In this document: positions 51,189 to 64,000 of the stretch, piece after piece
Position numbering within the stretch: the first letter of the stretch is position 1
Layout of the letters: each line of letters starts with the position of its first letter
From: Streptomyces sp. NRRL S-646
GTDB lineage: Bacteria; Actinomycetota; Actinomycetes; Streptomycetales; Streptomycetaceae
DNA: 64,000 bases
Assembly: GCF_000720765.1 (NCBI RefSeq)
Contig: NZ_JODC01000002.1
Location: forward strand, 310,001 to 374,000
Direction: 5' to 3'
Notes under the pieces: generated by a model
What the model was told of the DNA's origin: nothing
The model's database searches: none
The model's input: the letters and a program-made list of their open reading frames with translations, nothing else
Program-made: the position numbers and the translations under genes

Positions 51189-51986
51189 TCAGCCCAGGTA
51201 GCCCATCCGGTGGCTGATCTCCTCCGCACCCTTGATCAGCACCGGGGCGAGCTCGCGCATCCGCTCCTCCGTGAAGCGGTAGGAGGGGCCGGATGCCGTG
51301 ACCGCCGCGATGACCTCGCCGTCCCGGTCCAGAACCGGGGCGGCCATGGCGTGCAGGCCGATCTCCAGCTCCTCCTTGGTCCAGGCGTAGCCGGCCTCCC
51401 GCACCTCGGCGAGGTTCTTCTCGAGCCTCGCCTTCGAGGTGATGGTGTGCGGGGTGACCTTCTTCAGGCCGGACTCGGCCAGCAGCGCGGCGCGCTCCTT
51501 GGCGGGCAGGTATGCGAGCAGGACCTTGCCGCTCGACGTCGCGTGCAGCGGCGTCAGCTGGCCGACCCAGTTGTGCGCGGTGACCGCTCCGGGGCCGCGC
51601 ACCTGGTACAGGTTGATCGCGTAGTGCTCCTGCAGCACCGCGATGTTGACCGTCTCACCGATCTCCTCGGCGAGCCGCTCGCAGACCGGGCGGCCCTGCT
51701 GCGTGATGTCGATGCGTCCCGTCACCGCGCCGGCCAGGCGTACGATGCCGAAGCCGAGCCGGTACTTGCCGCGCTCGCCCGCCTGCTCCACCAGACCGCG
51801 CGCCTCCAGGGCGCCGAGAAGGCGGAAGGCGGTGGACTTGTGAACATCGATCTCGGCGGCCACCTCGCTGACCCCTGCCTCGCCGCGCTGCGCGAGGATC
51901 TCCAGGACGCTGATTGCCCGGTCGACCGACTGCACTCCGCCGGCCTGCGAATTTGACGTTTCGGTGTCTTGGCTGTGGTTGCTCAC
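51189..51986 (-). CDS. IclR family regulator of the choline/betaine genes
   Basis: 265 residues from GTG 51986. HTH: VQSVDRAISVLEILAQRGEAGVSEVA and DVHKSTAFRLLGALEARGL (residues ~18-70). Effector domain with ATSSGKVLLAYLPAKE and the conserved EEGLHAMAAP-like ELEIGLHAMAAPVLD. It is convergent with the Rieske oxygenase gene and divergent from the GMC dehydrogenase gene. A TATAGT hexamer ends six bases before the GTG and there is no ribosome-binding site, so translation is probably leaderless. Best candidate to bind the GTTGC-N7-GCAAC sites. Confidence 0.88.
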   Translation of the reverse strand: MSNHSQDTETSNSQAGGVQSVDRAISVLEILAQRGEAGVSEVAAEIDVHKSTAFRLLGALEARGLVEQAGERGKYRLGFGIVRLAGAVTGRIDITQQGRPVCERLAEEIGETVNIAVLQEHYAINLYQVRGPGAVTAHNWVGQLTPLHATSSGKVLLAYLPAKERAALLAESGLKKVTPHTITSKARLEKNLAEVREAGYAWTKEELEIGLHAMAAPVLDRDGEVIAAVTASGPSYRFTEERMRELAPVLIKGAEEISHRMGYLG

Positions 51987-51992
51987 TCCGAA

Positions 51993-52083
51993 ACTATACG
52001 CGCAGTAAACAACACCGCTGCAAGTAACCGTGGTGAAATCAACAGCCCGTAAGTTGCGTGGCTCGCAACCTAGTGCGTATAGC
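51993..52083. promoter_or_regulatory. Divergent promoters with a perfect GTTGC-N7-GCAAC operator
   Basis: On the minus strand TATAGT (51998-51993) is the -10 of the IclR gene. GTTGCG (52053-52058), TGGCT, CGCAAC (52064-52069) is a perfect operator copy. On the plus strand TATAGC (52078-52083) is a possible -10 for the GMC gene, the operator overlapping its -35 position. Confidence 0.55.
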
Positions 52084-52137
52084 GCTACTGGTACTAGCAT
52101 GCCTCGCGTATCTACGGCGCGAGCGAGACGAGGCACC

Positions 52138-53805
52138 ATGGCTCCCCAATACGACTTCGTCATCGTCGGCGGCGGTTCGGCCGGCAGTGCACTGGCGAAC
52201 AGACTCTCAGCTGATCCGGCGAACAAGGTGCTGGTCCTGGAGGCAGGCCGCCCCGACTACCCCTGGGACGTCTTCATCCACATGCCCGCGGCACTGACGT
52301 ACCCGATCGGCAGCCGCTTCTACGACTGGAAGTACGAGTCCGAGCCCGAGCCCCACATGGGCGGCCGGCGCATCTACCACGCGCGCGGCAAGGTGCTCGG
52401 CGGCTCCAGCAGCATCAACGGCATGATCTTCCAGCGCGGCAACCCCATGGACTACGAGCGCTGGGCGGCCGACCCCGGCATGGAGACCTGGGACTACGCG
52501 CACTGTCTGCCCTACTTCCGGCGCATGGAGAACTGCCTGGCGGCCGACCCGGACGACGAGTTCCGCGGCCACGACGGCCCCCTCGTCCTGGAGCGCGGCC
52601 CGGCCGACAACCCCCTCTTCGGCGCCTTCCTCAAGGCCACCCAGGAGGCCGGCTACGCCCCGACGGACGACGTCAACGGCTACCGGCAGGAGGGCTTCGC
52701 CAAGTTCGACCGCAACGTCCACCGCGGACGCCGTCTTTCGGCCTCGAAGGCGTACCTCAAGCCCGCCAGGAAGCGGCCCAACCTCACCGTCACGACCCGC
52801 GCCCTGGTCACCCGCGTCCTCTTCGAGGGCAAGAAGGCCGTCGGCGTCGAGTACCAGCGCGGCAAGGGCGCCAAGCAGCAGGTCCGCGCCAAGGAAGTCA
52901 TCCTGTGCGGCGGCGCGATCAACTCCCCGCAGCTGCTGCAGCTGTCCGGCGTCGGCAACGCGGAGGAGCTGCGCGCCCTCGGCATCGACGTCGTCCACGA
53001 CCTGCCTGGCGTCGGCGAGAACATGCAGGACCACCTGGAGGTGTACATCCAGTACGCCTGCAAGCAGCCCGTCTCCATGCAGCCGTATCTGGCCAAGTGG
53101 CGCGCCCCCTTCATCGGCCTGCAGTGGCTGTTCCGCAAGGGCCCCGCGGCCACGAACCACTTCGAGGCCGGCGGCTTCGCCCGTAGCAACGACGACGTGG
53201 ACTACCCCAACCTGATGTTCCACTTCCTGCCCATCGCGGTCCGCTACGACGGCTCCGTGCCCGCGGGCGGACACGGCTACCAGGTCCACGTGGGCCCCAT
53301 GTACTCCGACGCCATCGGCTCCGTGAAGATCAAGAGCAAGGACCCGCGCGAGCACCCGGCGCTGCGCTTCAACTACCTCTCCACCGAGCAGGACCGCCGC
53401 GAGTGGGTCGAGGCGATCCGCGTCGCCCGCAAGCTCCTCAACCAGCCCGCGCTCGCCCCCTTCAACAACGGCGAGGTCTCGCCCGGCCCGTCCGTGGAGA
53501 CCGACGAGGAGATCCTCGACTGGGTCGCCAAGGACGGCGAGACCGCCCTGCATCCGTCCTGCACCTGCAAGATGGGCACCGACGAGATGTCCGTCGTCGA
53601 CCCCACCAGCATGCGCGTGCACGGCGTGGAGGGCCTGCGGGTCGTCGACGCGTCGGTGATGCCGTACGTCACCAACGGCAACATCTACGCGCCGGTGATG
53701 ATGGTCGCCGAGAAGGCCGCCGACCTGATCCTCGGCAAGGAGCCCCTTGCACCGTCGAAGGCCGCGTACTACCGCCACCGCGACGCCCAGAAGCAGGCCG
53801 GGTAG
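52138..53805 (+). CDS. betA: GMC oxidoreductase, probable choline dehydrogenase
   Basis: 555 residues, the usual BetA length. FAD-binding: [20 protein letters not shown] at the start and [20 protein letters not shown] (GMC signature 1). Signature 2 is [15 protein letters not shown]. The catalytic His is H472 in [11 protein letters not shown], followed by [30 protein letters not shown]. It would oxidise choline to betaine aldehyde. A betaine aldehyde dehydrogenase gene lies 1.8 kb downstream. Other GMC substrates (alcohols, PEG) are possible, but the context favours choline. Confidence 0.85.
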   Translation: MAPQYDFVIVGGGSAGSALANRLSADPANKVLVLEAGRPDYPWDVFIHMPAALTYPIGSRFYDWKYESEPEPHMGGRRIYHARGKVLGGSSSINGMIFQRGNPMDYERWAADPGMETWDYAHCLPYFRRMENCLAADPDDEFRGHDGPLVLERGPADNPLFGAFLKATQEAGYAPTDDVNGYRQEGFAKFDRNVHRGRRLSASKAYLKPARKRPNLTVTTRALVTRVLFEGKKAVGVEYQRGKGAKQQVRAKEVILCGGAINSPQLLQLSGVGNAEELRALGIDVVHDLPGVGENMQDHLEVYIQYACKQPVSMQPYLAKWRAPFIGLQWLFRKGPAATNHFEAGGFARSNDDVDYPNLMFHFLPIAVRYDGSVPAGGHGYQVHVGPMYSDAIGSVKIKSKDPREHPALRFNYLSTEQDRREWVEAIRVARKLLNQPALAPFNNGEVSPGPSVETDEEILDWVAKDGETALHPSCTCKMGTDEMSVVDPTSMRVHGVEGLRVVDASVMPYVTNGNIYAPVMMVAEKAADLILGKEPLAPSKAAYYRHRDAQKQAG

Positions 53806-53808
53806 GCC

Positions 53809-54645
53809 TTGGGTGCCGCCGGCCTGAGGGCGCTGCTGGACAGCGTCCGCTACGAGGTGCTGCCCGCCAGGGCCACCGAGGACAAGGTCCTCGCCCATGT
53901 CCCGCGCGACGTCGTGGTCACGGTCACGGCGTCGCCGGTCAAGGGCCTGGAGCCGACCCTCGATCTGACGGGCCGGCTCGCCGCGCACGGCTACCGCGTC
54001 GTGCCGCACGTGCCGGCGCGGCTGCTGCGGGACGAGGTGCATCTGAAGGAGGTCGTCGAGCGGCTGCGCGAGGCGGGCGTGGACGACGTCTTCGTGCCGG
54101 CGGGCGACGCGGACCCGCCGGCCGGGGCCTACGACGGGGCCCTGCCGGTGCTGCGCAGGCTCACCGAGCTGGGCGACCCCTTCGCCCGCGTGGGCATCAC
54201 GGGCTATCCCGAGAGCCACCCCCTCATCCACGACGACATCACCATCCAGGCGATGTGGGACAAGCGCGCGCACGCCACGTACATCGTCAGCAACCTCTGC
54301 TTCGATCCGCGCGTGCTCGGGGAGTGGATCGCCCGGATACGGCGGCGGGACGTCGACCTGCCCGTGTATCTGGGTGTCGCCGGGCCCGTGCAGCGGACCA
54401 AGCTGCTGGCGATGGCGACGAAGATCGGGGTGGGGGAGTCGACGCGCTTCCTGACGAAGCACGCGTCGTGGTTCCTGCGGTTCGCTGCCCCTGGGGGCTA
54501 TTCACCGGACCGCCTGCTGCAGCGCAGCGAGCCTGCCCTCACGGCGCCTTCGGCGGGGGTGGCGGGCCTGCACATGTTCACTTTCAACCAGATCGAAGAG
54601 ACCGAAGTGTGGCGCCGGGCGGTGCTGGAGCGGCTCGGCGGCTGA
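53809..54645 (+). CDS. Methylenetetrahydrofolate reductase-like protein
   Basis: 278 residues from TTG 53809, three bases after the GMC stop; no ATG or GTG fits the conserved N-terminus. TIM-barrel MTHFR features: DVVVTVTASPVKGLEPTLDL, the acidic and His positions in YRVVPHVPARLLRDE, GVDDVFVPAGDADPP, GYPESHPLI, and the late FTFNQIEETEVWR. Shorter and more divergent than MetF. In dimethylglycine/sarcosine catabolic clusters such proteins handle methylene-THF formed by the GcvT-domain enzyme; the direction of reaction is inferred. Confidence 0.78.
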   Translation: MGAAGLRALLDSVRYEVLPARATEDKVLAHVPRDVVVTVTASPVKGLEPTLDLTGRLAAHGYRVVPHVPARLLRDEVHLKEVVERLREAGVDDVFVPAGDADPPAGAYDGALPVLRRLTELGDPFARVGITGYPESHPLIHDDITIQAMWDKRAHATYIVSNLCFDPRVLGEWIARIRRRDVDLPVYLGVAGPVQRTKLLAMATKIGVGESTRFLTKHASWFLRFAAPGGYSPDRLLQRSEPALTAPSAGVAGLHMFTFNQIEETEVWRRAVLERLGG

Positions 54646-54663
54646 GGGCGGTGCGGCGGGCGT

Positions 54664-54740
54664 GCTGGGGGCTGCCGCCCCCAGGCCCCCGCTTTCGGCC
54701 CTTAAGGGGCCTCGTCCTCAAACGCCGGACGGGCTGGAAT
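54664..54740. repeat. Dispersed Streptomyces repeat with terminator hairpin, overlapping purU
   Basis: CTGGGGGC (54665-54672) pairs with GCCCCCAG (54677-54684) around TGCC. It is followed by a segment ending CCTCAAACGCCGGACGGGCTGG, which occurs between many Streptomyces genes. It sits between the convergent MTHFR-like and purU genes and supplies purU's stop codon (54702). Probably a bidirectional terminator. Confidence 0.7.
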
Positions 54741-55430
54741 GGCGACCGGCGGCTGTATACGACGGCGGGGCGGGTCCGGATCCGGACCCGCCCGGACGTA
54801 CGGTCGCGCGCCCTTGAAGCTGGGCAGGAAGGAGTGGTGGATGTTGATGGCGCGGCCTTCCAGCTGCTTGCACAGGTCGTCGGAGAGGACCTGCATGTAG
54901 CGGGCGAGCACCACCAGGTCGACGTCCAGCTCGCGCACCAGCTCCAGCAGCCGCGCCTCGGCCTCCGGCTTGGTCTCCTTGGTCACCGGGACGTGGTGGA
55001 AGGGGATGCCGTAGGTCTGGGCCAGGCCCTCGAAGTCCCGGTGGTTGGAGACGATCGCGGGGATCTCGATGTTGAGAGCGCCGGTGCGGCGGCGGAAGAG
55101 CAGGTCGTTGAGGCAGTGGCCGAACTTGGACACCATGATGAGCGTCCGGGTCGGGGTCGAGGCGTCCCACAGCTTCCAGGAGATGCGGTAGGCCTCGGCG
55201 ACGGGGCCGAACCGGTAACGCAGAGTTTCCAGATCCGCGTTTGGATCGGAAACGTCGAAGTGGACCCTCATGAAGAAGCGGCCCTGGAGTCGATCATCGA
55301 ACTGCTGGCTTTCCAGGATGTTGCCGGAGTTCCTGACGAGGAAGCCGCTCACGGCGTGGACCAGTCCCGCGCTGTCGGGACACGAGAGGGTGAGGACGTA
55401 CTCACGGCCAGGTTGCGGGCGAGGGGACAT
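54702..55430 (-). CDS. purU: Formyltetrahydrofolate deformylase, C-terminally truncated
   Basis: 242 residues from ATG 55430; normal PurU has about 285-290. The N-terminal ACT domain (YVLTLSCPDSAGLVHAVSGFL) is complete. The formyl-transferase-like domain is present up to INIHHSFLPSFKGARPY, with catalytic Asn and His, then changes abruptly to a Pro/Arg-rich tail encoded by dispersed repeat sequence. The region with the catalytic Asp (TAHYVTEELDEGPI in relatives) is gone, so activity is doubtful. An intact enzyme would release formate from 10-formyl-THF and recycle folate in glycine betaine and sarcosine breakdown. Confidence 0.75.
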   Translation of the reverse strand: MSPRPQPGREYVLTLSCPDSAGLVHAVSGFLVRNSGNILESQQFDDRLQGRFFMRVHFDVSDPNADLETLRYRFGPVAEAYRISWKLWDASTPTRTLIMVSKFGHCLNDLLFRRRTGALNIEIPAIVSNHRDFEGLAQTYGIPFHHVPVTKETKPEAEARLLELVRELDVDLVVLARYMQVLSDDLCKQLEGRAINIHHSFLPSFKGARPYVRAGPDPDPPRRRIQPPVAIPARPAFEDEAP

Positions 55431-55444
55431 GTGCGGCCTCCGTC

Positions 55445-55509
55445 GGTGCGTATTGCACAACAAGGTGAGCGATACGCAACATGGTCGGGCCGGTGGGCCC
55501 CTCGGTCAA
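55445..55509 (-). promoter_or_regulatory. purU promoter with degenerate operator copies
   Basis: On the minus strand TTGACC (55509-55504), 17 bases, GACCAT (55486-55481), then GTTGC-N7-TCACC (55480-55464) and GTTGT-N7-GCACC (55461-55445). Each matches 8 of 10 arm bases of the GTTGC-N7-GCAAC motif. The layout equals that of the other cluster promoters. Confidence 0.45.
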
Positions 55510-55558
55510 GAGAGGAAGGGGCATTGGGCCCCTTGCGAAATCGTCATCCGTCAACCTC

Positions 55559-55604
55559 TTGACGTCCGTCTGGTCATTCGTCAGGGTGTTCCACCACAAG
55601 CAAT
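55559..55604 (+). promoter_or_regulatory. Betaine aldehyde dehydrogenase promoter with operator
   Basis: TTGACG (55559-55564), 17 bases, CAGGGT (55582-55587), directly followed by GTTCC-N7-GCAAT (55588-55604), 8 of 10 arm matches to the shared motif. A further half site GCGCAAC lies at 55617-55623. Confidence 0.45.
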
Positions 55605-55647
55605 TGAATGCACGATGCGCAACGAATTTCGTTTGAAAGGTTGGCGC

Positions 55648-58225
<2,578 letters not shown>

Positions 58226-58226
<1 letters not shown>

Positions 58227-60226
58227 TGACCGTCGCCGTGGAGAAACCCGAGAAAACAGAGGCCGCAGAGCCTGTTGCGCCCGTCAAGGCGGCGCGGAGG
58301 ATCAGCCGGCCCATGGTGCTCGCCGCGATCGTGGTCGTCTGGCTGTTGCTGTTCGCCGTACTGCGCGGAAAGCAGACGCTGTCGCTGGCGGCGGCCGACC
58401 TGACCGATCTGCACCGGTGGATCAACGACTTCAACGACTCCATCGGCGCCAACCGCAACTCCAACCCGCTCTTCCTGTACTTCTTCAACGAGATCCGGCT
58501 GGTCATCGACAACCTGGTGACCTTCATCCAGCACCTGATCTCGCAGCCCTCCGGTGCCCGCCCGGTCCCTGAGATCGGCTGGCTCGGTGTCGTCGGCATC
58601 GCCGGCTACGTCTCCTGGGCCGTGGGCAACTGGCGGGTGGCGCTGCTGGCCGTCGCCGGGTTCACCTTCTTCGGGCTGCAGGGGCTGTGGCAGGAGAGCA
58701 TGGACACCCTCTCCCTCACCCTGTCCGCGGTGTTCGTGGCGCTGCTGTTCGCGATCCCGCTCGGGGTGTGGGCGGGGCTGTCGGACCGGTTCAACCGGAT
58801 CGCCACGCCCTTCCTGGACTTCATGCAGACGATGCCGACCTTCGTCTACCTGGCACCGCTGACCCTGTTCTTCCTCATCGGCGGTGCCTCCGCCACCATC
58901 GCCACCGTGATCTACGCGGCCCCGCCGACGATCCGCATCACCGCGCACGCCATCCGCAACGTCTCCAAGACGACGGTCGAGGCGGCCGACTCTCTCGGCG
59001 CCACCCGCCGCCAGTCGCTGCTGAAGGTCCTGCTGCCGATGTCCAAGCGGACCGTGGTGATGGGCGTCAACCAGACCATCATGGCCGCCCTGGCCATGGT
59101 GACCATCGCGGCTCTGATCAACGCGCCAGGCCTCGGTGTGATCGTCCTGCAGGCGCTGCAGTCGCTCGACGTCGGCACGGCCTTCAATGCGGGCCTCGCC
59201 ATCGTGGTCATGGCGATCGTCCTGGACCGGGTGACCACCGCGGCCGCCGCACGCGAGGAGAACGCACGGAACGCCAAGCACGACTTCACGAAGTGGCGGC
59301 GACCGCTGCTGGGCGCCGGTGCCGCCGTCACTGCGGTCCTGATCTATCTGTCGCACACCTACCTGTGGGCGGCCGACTTCCCCGGTGACGGCACCGTCGG
59401 CCGTCACATCGCGAGCGCGGCGGACAGTGCGACCAACTGGGCGCAGGACAGCCTCTCGGGCGTGACCAACGCCATCCGTGACGTCATCACCAACGGCCTG
59501 CTCAATCCGTTCCAGACCCTGGTCACCGACTCCCCGTGGTGGCTCGTCGGCGCGGTGCTGGTCGCGCTGGGCGTGGTGCTCGGCGGCTGGAAGTCCGGGG
59601 TCACCACGGCCGTGTGCGTGGGCCTGCTGGTCGGCACCGGTCTGTGGTCGGACGCCATGACCACGCTGGCCTCGACGCTCGTCGCGACGGTGCTGGTGAT
59701 GGTGCTCGGCATCGTCTTCGGGGTGTGGATGGGGCGCAGCATGATGGTGGACCGGCTGATCCGGCCCACTCTGGACGCCGCCCAGGTCATGCCGCCCTTC
59801 GTGTACCTCGTGCCGTTCCTCGCGCTGTTCGGCCCCACGCGTTTCACGGCCATCGTGGCCGCGATCGTCTACGGGGCACCCGTGGCCATGAAGATCATCG
59901 CGGACGGGATCCGGGCCGTGCCCGAGACCACCGTGGAGGCGGCCACCTCCGCCGGGTGCAACACCTGGCAGATCATCACCAAGGTTCAACTGCCGATGTC
60001 ACGCAGTGCCCTGACGCTTGCGACCAACCAGGGCCTGATCTATGTGCTGTCGATGGTTGTTGTGGGCGGCCTGGTAGGTGCAGGCGCTCTCGGCTACGAC
60101 GTCGTGGCCGGTTTCTCACAGCAGCAGCTGTACGGGAAGGGGCTGGCCGCGGGTCTGGCCATCGTCCTTCTCGGAGTCATGTTCGACCGGATCACTCAGG
60201 CCGCGGCGCGTCGCGCCGGCGCTTAA
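58226..60226 (+). CDS. Glycine betaine ABC transporter permease with two fused permease domains
   Basis: 666 residues. Two binding-protein-dependent permease domains occur in one chain. The first (~165-360) has VFVALLFAIPLGVWAGLSDRF and the coupling loop ADSLGATRRQSLLKVLLP. The second (~440-655) has MVLGIVFGVWMGRS and the coupling loop ATSAGCNTWQIITKVQLP. Each has about five to six transmembrane helices, with an additional N-terminal helix near residue 30 and an extracytoplasmic stretch before it. Most ProW proteins have one domain and dimerise; here a single chain could supply both halves. Between ATPase and binding protein in one operon. Confidence 0.9.
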
Positions 60227-60239
60227 GGAGCACGACACC

Positions 60240-61202
60240 ATGGCAAGACACTGGCGAGCCGGCGCGGCCGGCCTGGCCGTCCTCGGCCTCACCCTCACCG
60301 CGTGCGGCGGGGCGAAGGTCGGCGACAGCTCCGCCGCGGGCTCGGGAAGCTCGGGCAAGTGCGGCACCTTCAACCTGGCCGTCAACCCGTGGGTGGGCTA
60401 CGAGGCGGACGCGGCCGTCGTCGCATACGTCGCCCAGCACAACCTCGGCTGTACGGTCACCAAGAAGAACCTCAAGGAAGAGATCGCCTGGCAGGGCTTC
60501 GGCACGGGCGAGGTCGACGCGGTCCTGGAGAACTGGGGCCACCCCGACCTGGTGAAGAAGTACATCGACCAGCAGAAGACCGCCGTGGACGCCGGCCCGA
60601 CCGGCAACAAGGGCATCATCGGCTGGTACGTGCCGCCGTGGCTGGCCAAGGCGCACCCCGACATCCTCGACTACAAGAACCTCAACAAGTACGCGTCGAA
60701 GTTCAAGACGTCCGAGTCGGGCGGCAAGGGCCAGCTCCTGGACGGCGACCCGTCGTACGTCACCAACGACGAGGCGCTGGTCAAGAACCTGAAGCTGGAC
60801 TTCAAGGTGGTGTACGCGGGCAGCGAGACGGCGCTCATCCAGGCCTTCCGCACCGCCGAGAAGAACAAGCAGTGGGTGATCGGCTACTTCTACGAGCCGC
60901 AGTGGTTCCTGTCCGAGGTCCCGCTGAAGAAGGTCTCCCTGCCCGCCTACAAGACGGGCTGTGACACCGACGCGGCGAAGGTCGCCTGCGACTATCCCGT
61001 GTACAACCTGAACAAGGTCGTCAGTGCGAAGTTCGCCAAGTCCGGCAGCCCCGCCTACAACCTGGTGAAGAACTTCACCTGGACGAACGACGACCAGAAC
61101 GAGGTCGCCAAGTACATCGCCCAGGACAAGCTGACGGACGATGCGGCGGCCAAGAAGTGGGTCGAGGCCAACAAGGACAAGGTGGACGCCTGGATCAAGT
61201 AG
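60240..61202 (+). CDS. Glycine betaine ABC transporter substrate-binding lipoprotein, copy B
   Basis: 320 residues from ATG 60240 (AAGGAG upstream). Lipobox LTLTACGG with lipidated C22. OpuAC-type domain with NPWVGYEADAAVVAYVAQHNLG, ENWGHPDLVKKYI, GIIGWYVPPWLAK and GYFYEPQWFL, whose aromatic residues would form the quaternary-amine cage. Roughly three quarters identical by eye to copy A at 40924-41895. Last gene of the transporter operon, ended by a strong hairpin. Confidence 0.92.
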   Translation: MARHWRAGAAGLAVLGLTLTACGGAKVGDSSAAGSGSSGKCGTFNLAVNPWVGYEADAAVVAYVAQHNLGCTVTKKNLKEEIAWQGFGTGEVDAVLENWGHPDLVKKYIDQQKTAVDAGPTGNKGIIGWYVPPWLAKAHPDILDYKNLNKYASKFKTSESGGKGQLLDGDPSYVTNDEALVKNLKLDFKVVYAGSETALIQAFRTAEKNKQWVIGYFYEPQWFLSEVPLKKVSLPAYKTGCDTDAAKVACDYPVYNLNKVVSAKFAKSGSPAYNLVKNFTWTNDDQNEVAKYIAQDKLTDDAAAKKWVEANKDKVDAWIK

Positions 61203-61240
61203 CCCGGCCCTGACAGCCGGACTCGGCGGACGGTCGAACA

Positions 61241-61284
61241 TGCCCGGCGGGCGGCGTGCACTGGTGTGCGCCGCCCGCCGGGCA
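61241..61284 (+). terminator. Terminator hairpin of the transporter operon
   Basis: A 16-bp perfect stem (61241-61256 with 61269-61284) is extended inward by four weaker pairs around CTGG. It lies 38 bases after the binding-protein stop. No T-tract. Confidence 0.8.
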
Positions 61285-61335
61285 TCGCCGTGTCCGGGGC
61301 GGTGTTCCGCCCCGTTTTCCGACGTCACGGACCCC

Positions 61336-63872
<2,537 letters not shown>

Positions 63873-63916
63873 GCCGTTCGTAGTGCCGCGATTGGTTGTC
63901 GATCGGCTGCTGGTTC

Positions 63917-63959
63917 GTTGTGGCTGGTCGCGCAGTTCCCCGCGCCCCTATGGGGCGCT
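63917..63959. repeat. Dispersed Streptomyces repeat, intergenic copy
   Basis: GTTGTGGCTGGTCGCGCAG...CCCCGCGCCCCTATGGGGCGCT, near-identical at both ends to the copy at 49958-50023 but with a shorter middle. The end forms the hairpin GCGCCCC-TAT-GGGGCGC and may terminate or attenuate transcription after the flavoprotein gene. Confidence 0.7.
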
Positions 63960-63991
63960 CTACTCCCGCCCAGTTAGAAGGAGTGCCGTCG

Positions 63992-64000
63992 GTGACTGCC
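63992..64000 (+). CDS. Start of the next gene (cut by window edge)
   Basis: GTG at 63992 follows AAGGAG (63978-63983) at good spacing; only codons for V-T-A are visible. It would continue in the direction of the demethylating flavoprotein. In related clusters the next genes are glyA, serine dehydratase or sox genes, but nothing here identifies it. Confidence 0.35.

Noticed and set aside
51987..52226. N-terminal extension of the IclR regulator to 52226
   Set aside because: It would run through the divergent promoter, operator and the GMC start; the family N-terminus begins near 51986.

Overview
The window is high-GC actinobacterial DNA. GTG and TTG starts, four-base ATGA/GTGA stop-start overlaps, a mycothiol-type formaldehyde dehydrogenase, an 1124-residue pyruvate carboxylase and dispersed intergenic repeats typical of Streptomyces all point to a Streptomyces chromosome. 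There is no sign of a phage or plasmid backbone. I saw no tRNA, rRNA or CRISPR array.

Layout. 1-8.3 kb: the start of a Ser/Thr kinase, a sugar-acid type operon (zinc dehydrogenase, FAH-fold hydrolase, IclR regulator, divergent IlvD/Edd dehydratase), an SDR with a TetR regulator, and an HSL-type hydrolase. 8.4-16.8 kb: a graveyard of mobile DNA. It holds two Tn554-like modules (tyrosine recombinase plus DUF6262 protein), one of them inserted in a kinase gene, and truncated enoyl-CoA hydratase, TetR, IS5, resolvase and methyltransferase pieces. These surround one intact unit, a reductase fused to two SnoaL-like domains and facing a GlxA-type regulator. 17-36.9 kb: mainly core metabolism. It holds a PIG-L deacetylase, a trans-sulfuration enzyme with an Lrp regulator, a quinone-reductase/acyl-CoA dehydrogenase operon, secreted phosphodiesterase-type proteins, a YhgE-like membrane protein, a molybdenum hydroxylase pair, pyruvate carboxylase and a glycosyltransferase. 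37-40.9 kb: a decayed aromatic meta-cleavage cluster of mhp type. 40.9-64 kb: a large quaternary-amine cluster.

The quaternary-amine cluster is the most coherent system. Uptake would use a betaine/choline-type ABC transporter with a double permease and two paralogous binding proteins. A GMC dehydrogenase and a betaine aldehyde dehydrogenase would make glycine betaine. A Rieske oxygenase with its own ferredoxin and ferredoxin reductase would demethylate betaine, and a GcvT-containing flavoprotein would demethylate dimethylglycine or sarcosine. The one-carbon products would be handled by a MetF-like protein, a 10-formyl-THF deformylase (truncated here) and a mycothiol-dependent formaldehyde dehydrogenase with an MBL hydrolase. 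A sulfatase with its own formylglycine-generating enzyme sits in one operon with the second binding protein, so choline-O-sulfate could be a source of choline. Promoters across about 15 kb share TTGAC, about 17 bases, a weak -10, then the palindrome GTTGC-N7-GCAAC or a degenerate copy. An IclR regulator encoded in the middle is the obvious candidate to bind it.

Decay is the second theme. Dispersed repeats have replaced the 3' end of purU and lie in frame inside the molybdenum hydroxylase gene. Deletions have joined mhpA to mhpC and mhpD to an amidohydrolase. The TetR gene next to a well-preserved 30-bp operator has lost its DNA-binding domain. Assignments rest on reading motifs and family resemblance by eye; no database search was possible.
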